A DNA stretch of 6,252 nt, taken from assembly GCA_021828935.1 (NCBI GenBank), contig JAJZCU010000137.1, forward strand, positions 1 through 6,252, in the 5' to 3' direction. Shown in pieces: positions 5,697 through 6,252 of the stretch (positions within the stretch are counted from its first letter, which is position 1; every line of letters begins with the position of its first letter). Below the pieces are notes generated by a model. It had not been told where the DNA came from. It saw only the letters and a list, made by a program, of their open reading frames with translations, and made no database searches. The stretch is from Planctomycetota bacterium (lineage in GTDB: Bacteria; Planctomycetota; Phycisphaerae; WQYP01). The position numbers and the translations under genes are program-made.

Positions 5697-6252
5697 ATGA
5701 AGCATTGTTTGTTATTGCCCCCCCCCCGTGAACTGCGTTTTACACAGGGGTTCTGGAAAATACCGTCGGACGGAGTGATCTCGCTGCCCGCCGCTTCATG
5801 GTGCAATCTTGCCACCGCTCAGAGTCTGCGAGAGCACGTATCGGCAGCGGTGCGCGGCCCCCATTGGCAAATTGTGCGGGCCAACGCGATGTTAGACCGG
5901 GGTCCGGAAATACGCGTGGAACCCGATGCTTCGCTGAGCAACCCGCAGGCCTACCGGCTGAAGATCAGCGCCACGGGCGTACAAATTTTCGCGTCCGCCG
6001 GGGCCGGAATGTTTTACGGCGTGCAGACCCTCCTGCAATTGTTGCGGCAGTATCATGATCGGCTGCCATGCATGGAAGTGCATGACTGGCCGGACTTCCC
6101 GCGCCGCGCGTTTTACCATGATGTTTCGCGCGGCAAAGTGCCGCGGTTGGAAACGGTGCTGGCGTTGGTGGACGACCTGGCGGCGCTGAAGATCAATGAA
6201 TTCCAGCTCTACGTGGAAAACGTCTTTGCCTTCCGCCGGCATCCGGGAATGT
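5697..6252 (+). CDS. Glycoside hydrolase family 20 (beta-N-acetylhexosaminidase family), 3' truncated by window end
   Basis: The first 185 residues are present; the gene runs off the right edge. Family members remove terminal N-acetylhexosamine from glycans by substrate-assisted catalysis. The N-terminal GH20b-like domain spans about 1-128: LLPPPREL at 5-12, NPQAYRLKI at 82-90 and GMFYGVQTLLQLL at 104-116, the strand-helix that precedes the catalytic barrel. The barrel starts with DWPDFPRRAFYHDVSRGKVP (130-149) and continues with LVDDLAALKINEFQLYVEN (157-175) and FAFRRHP. The His-Asp/Glu catalytic pair lies beyond the window, so activity cannot be judged. There is no signal peptide, suggesting a cytoplasmic enzyme acting on imported or recycled amino sugars, unless the start is misread. 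A ten-C run encodes residues 8-11. The gene is divergent from the NfeD cluster across 209 nt. Confidence 0.88.
   Translation, partial: MKHCLLLPPPRELRFTQGFWKIPSDGVISLPAASWCNLATAQSLREHVSAAVRGPHWQIVRANAMLDRGPEIRVEPDASLSNPQAYRLKISATGVQIFASAGAGMFYGVQTLLQLLRQYHDRLPCMEVHDWPDFPRRAFYHDVSRGKVPRLETVLALVDDLAALKINEFQLYVENVFAFRRHPGM
5718..5727 (+). repeat. Ten-base poly-C tract inside the GH20 gene
   Basis: Ten C bases run from codon 8 into codon 11 (Pro-Pro-Pro-Arg). At this length the run keeps the family N-terminus and the downstream domain in one frame, so ten is the coding length. Tracts like this are slippage-prone in replication and in sequencing. Confidence 0.9.

Noticed and set aside
5276..5731. 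A 151-codon plus-strand frame running from inside the long NfeD gene into the GH20 start
   Set aside because: It crosses the NfeD coding region in antisense, the divergent intergenic region and the GH20 start, and no domain is visible.
5507..5815. A minus-strand frame that could serve as a gene upstream of the long NfeD
   Set aside because: It is antisense to the first part of the GH20 gene, whose family motifs and ribosome site are clear, and it encodes nothing recognisable.

Overview
The window is bacterial chromosomal DNA with high GC content and dense genes. It has no RNA gene, CRISPR array, transposase or integrase that I can see. A long NfeD next to a short NfeD, a leaderless GH20 enzyme of the type whose catalytic domain opens with DVSRGKVP, and the base composition suggest Planctomycetota or another member of the PVC group. 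That assignment is inference from gene content; no taxonomic marker lies in the window.

Left part (1-2072, + strand). Two small unrecognised genes come first: a 70-residue protein and a 113-residue protein with one membrane segment followed by a long helix. They precede a 417-residue protein that carries two GT-A-type glycosyltransferase domains in one chain. Both halves resemble the compact glycosyltransferases often met in phage and metagenomic accessory regions. No structural or integration gene is present, so a prophage origin is only a possibility.

Middle part (2120-5487, - strand). Four genes read in one direction, from right to left: a long membrane NfeD with a ClpP-like domain, a short NfeD, a 250-residue single-pass membrane protein of unknown function, and a 125-residue three-pass membrane protein of unknown function. 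The two NfeD genes are 18 nt apart. The two unknown genes overlap by 8 nt (ATGACTAA). An 88-nt gap with an AT-rich palindrome separates the two pairs. The long NfeD has alanine (Ala136) where the family normally has its nucleophilic serine, so it may be a non-proteolytic scaffold. No flotillin (SPFH) gene, the usual NfeD partner, is in the window.

Right part (5488-6252). A 209-nt divergent intergenic region holds two direct copies of a 15-bp element centred on the palindrome CAAATTTG, and a small GC hairpin. It leads into a + strand family 20 glycoside hydrolase (beta-N-acetylhexosaminidase family) that is cut by the window edge. A run of ten C bases lies at codons 8-11 of that gene.

The three parts do not form an obvious single pathway. 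The best candidates for something undescribed are the NfeD-centred membrane operon with a probably inactive protease domain and two unknown partners, and the fused double glycosyltransferase.
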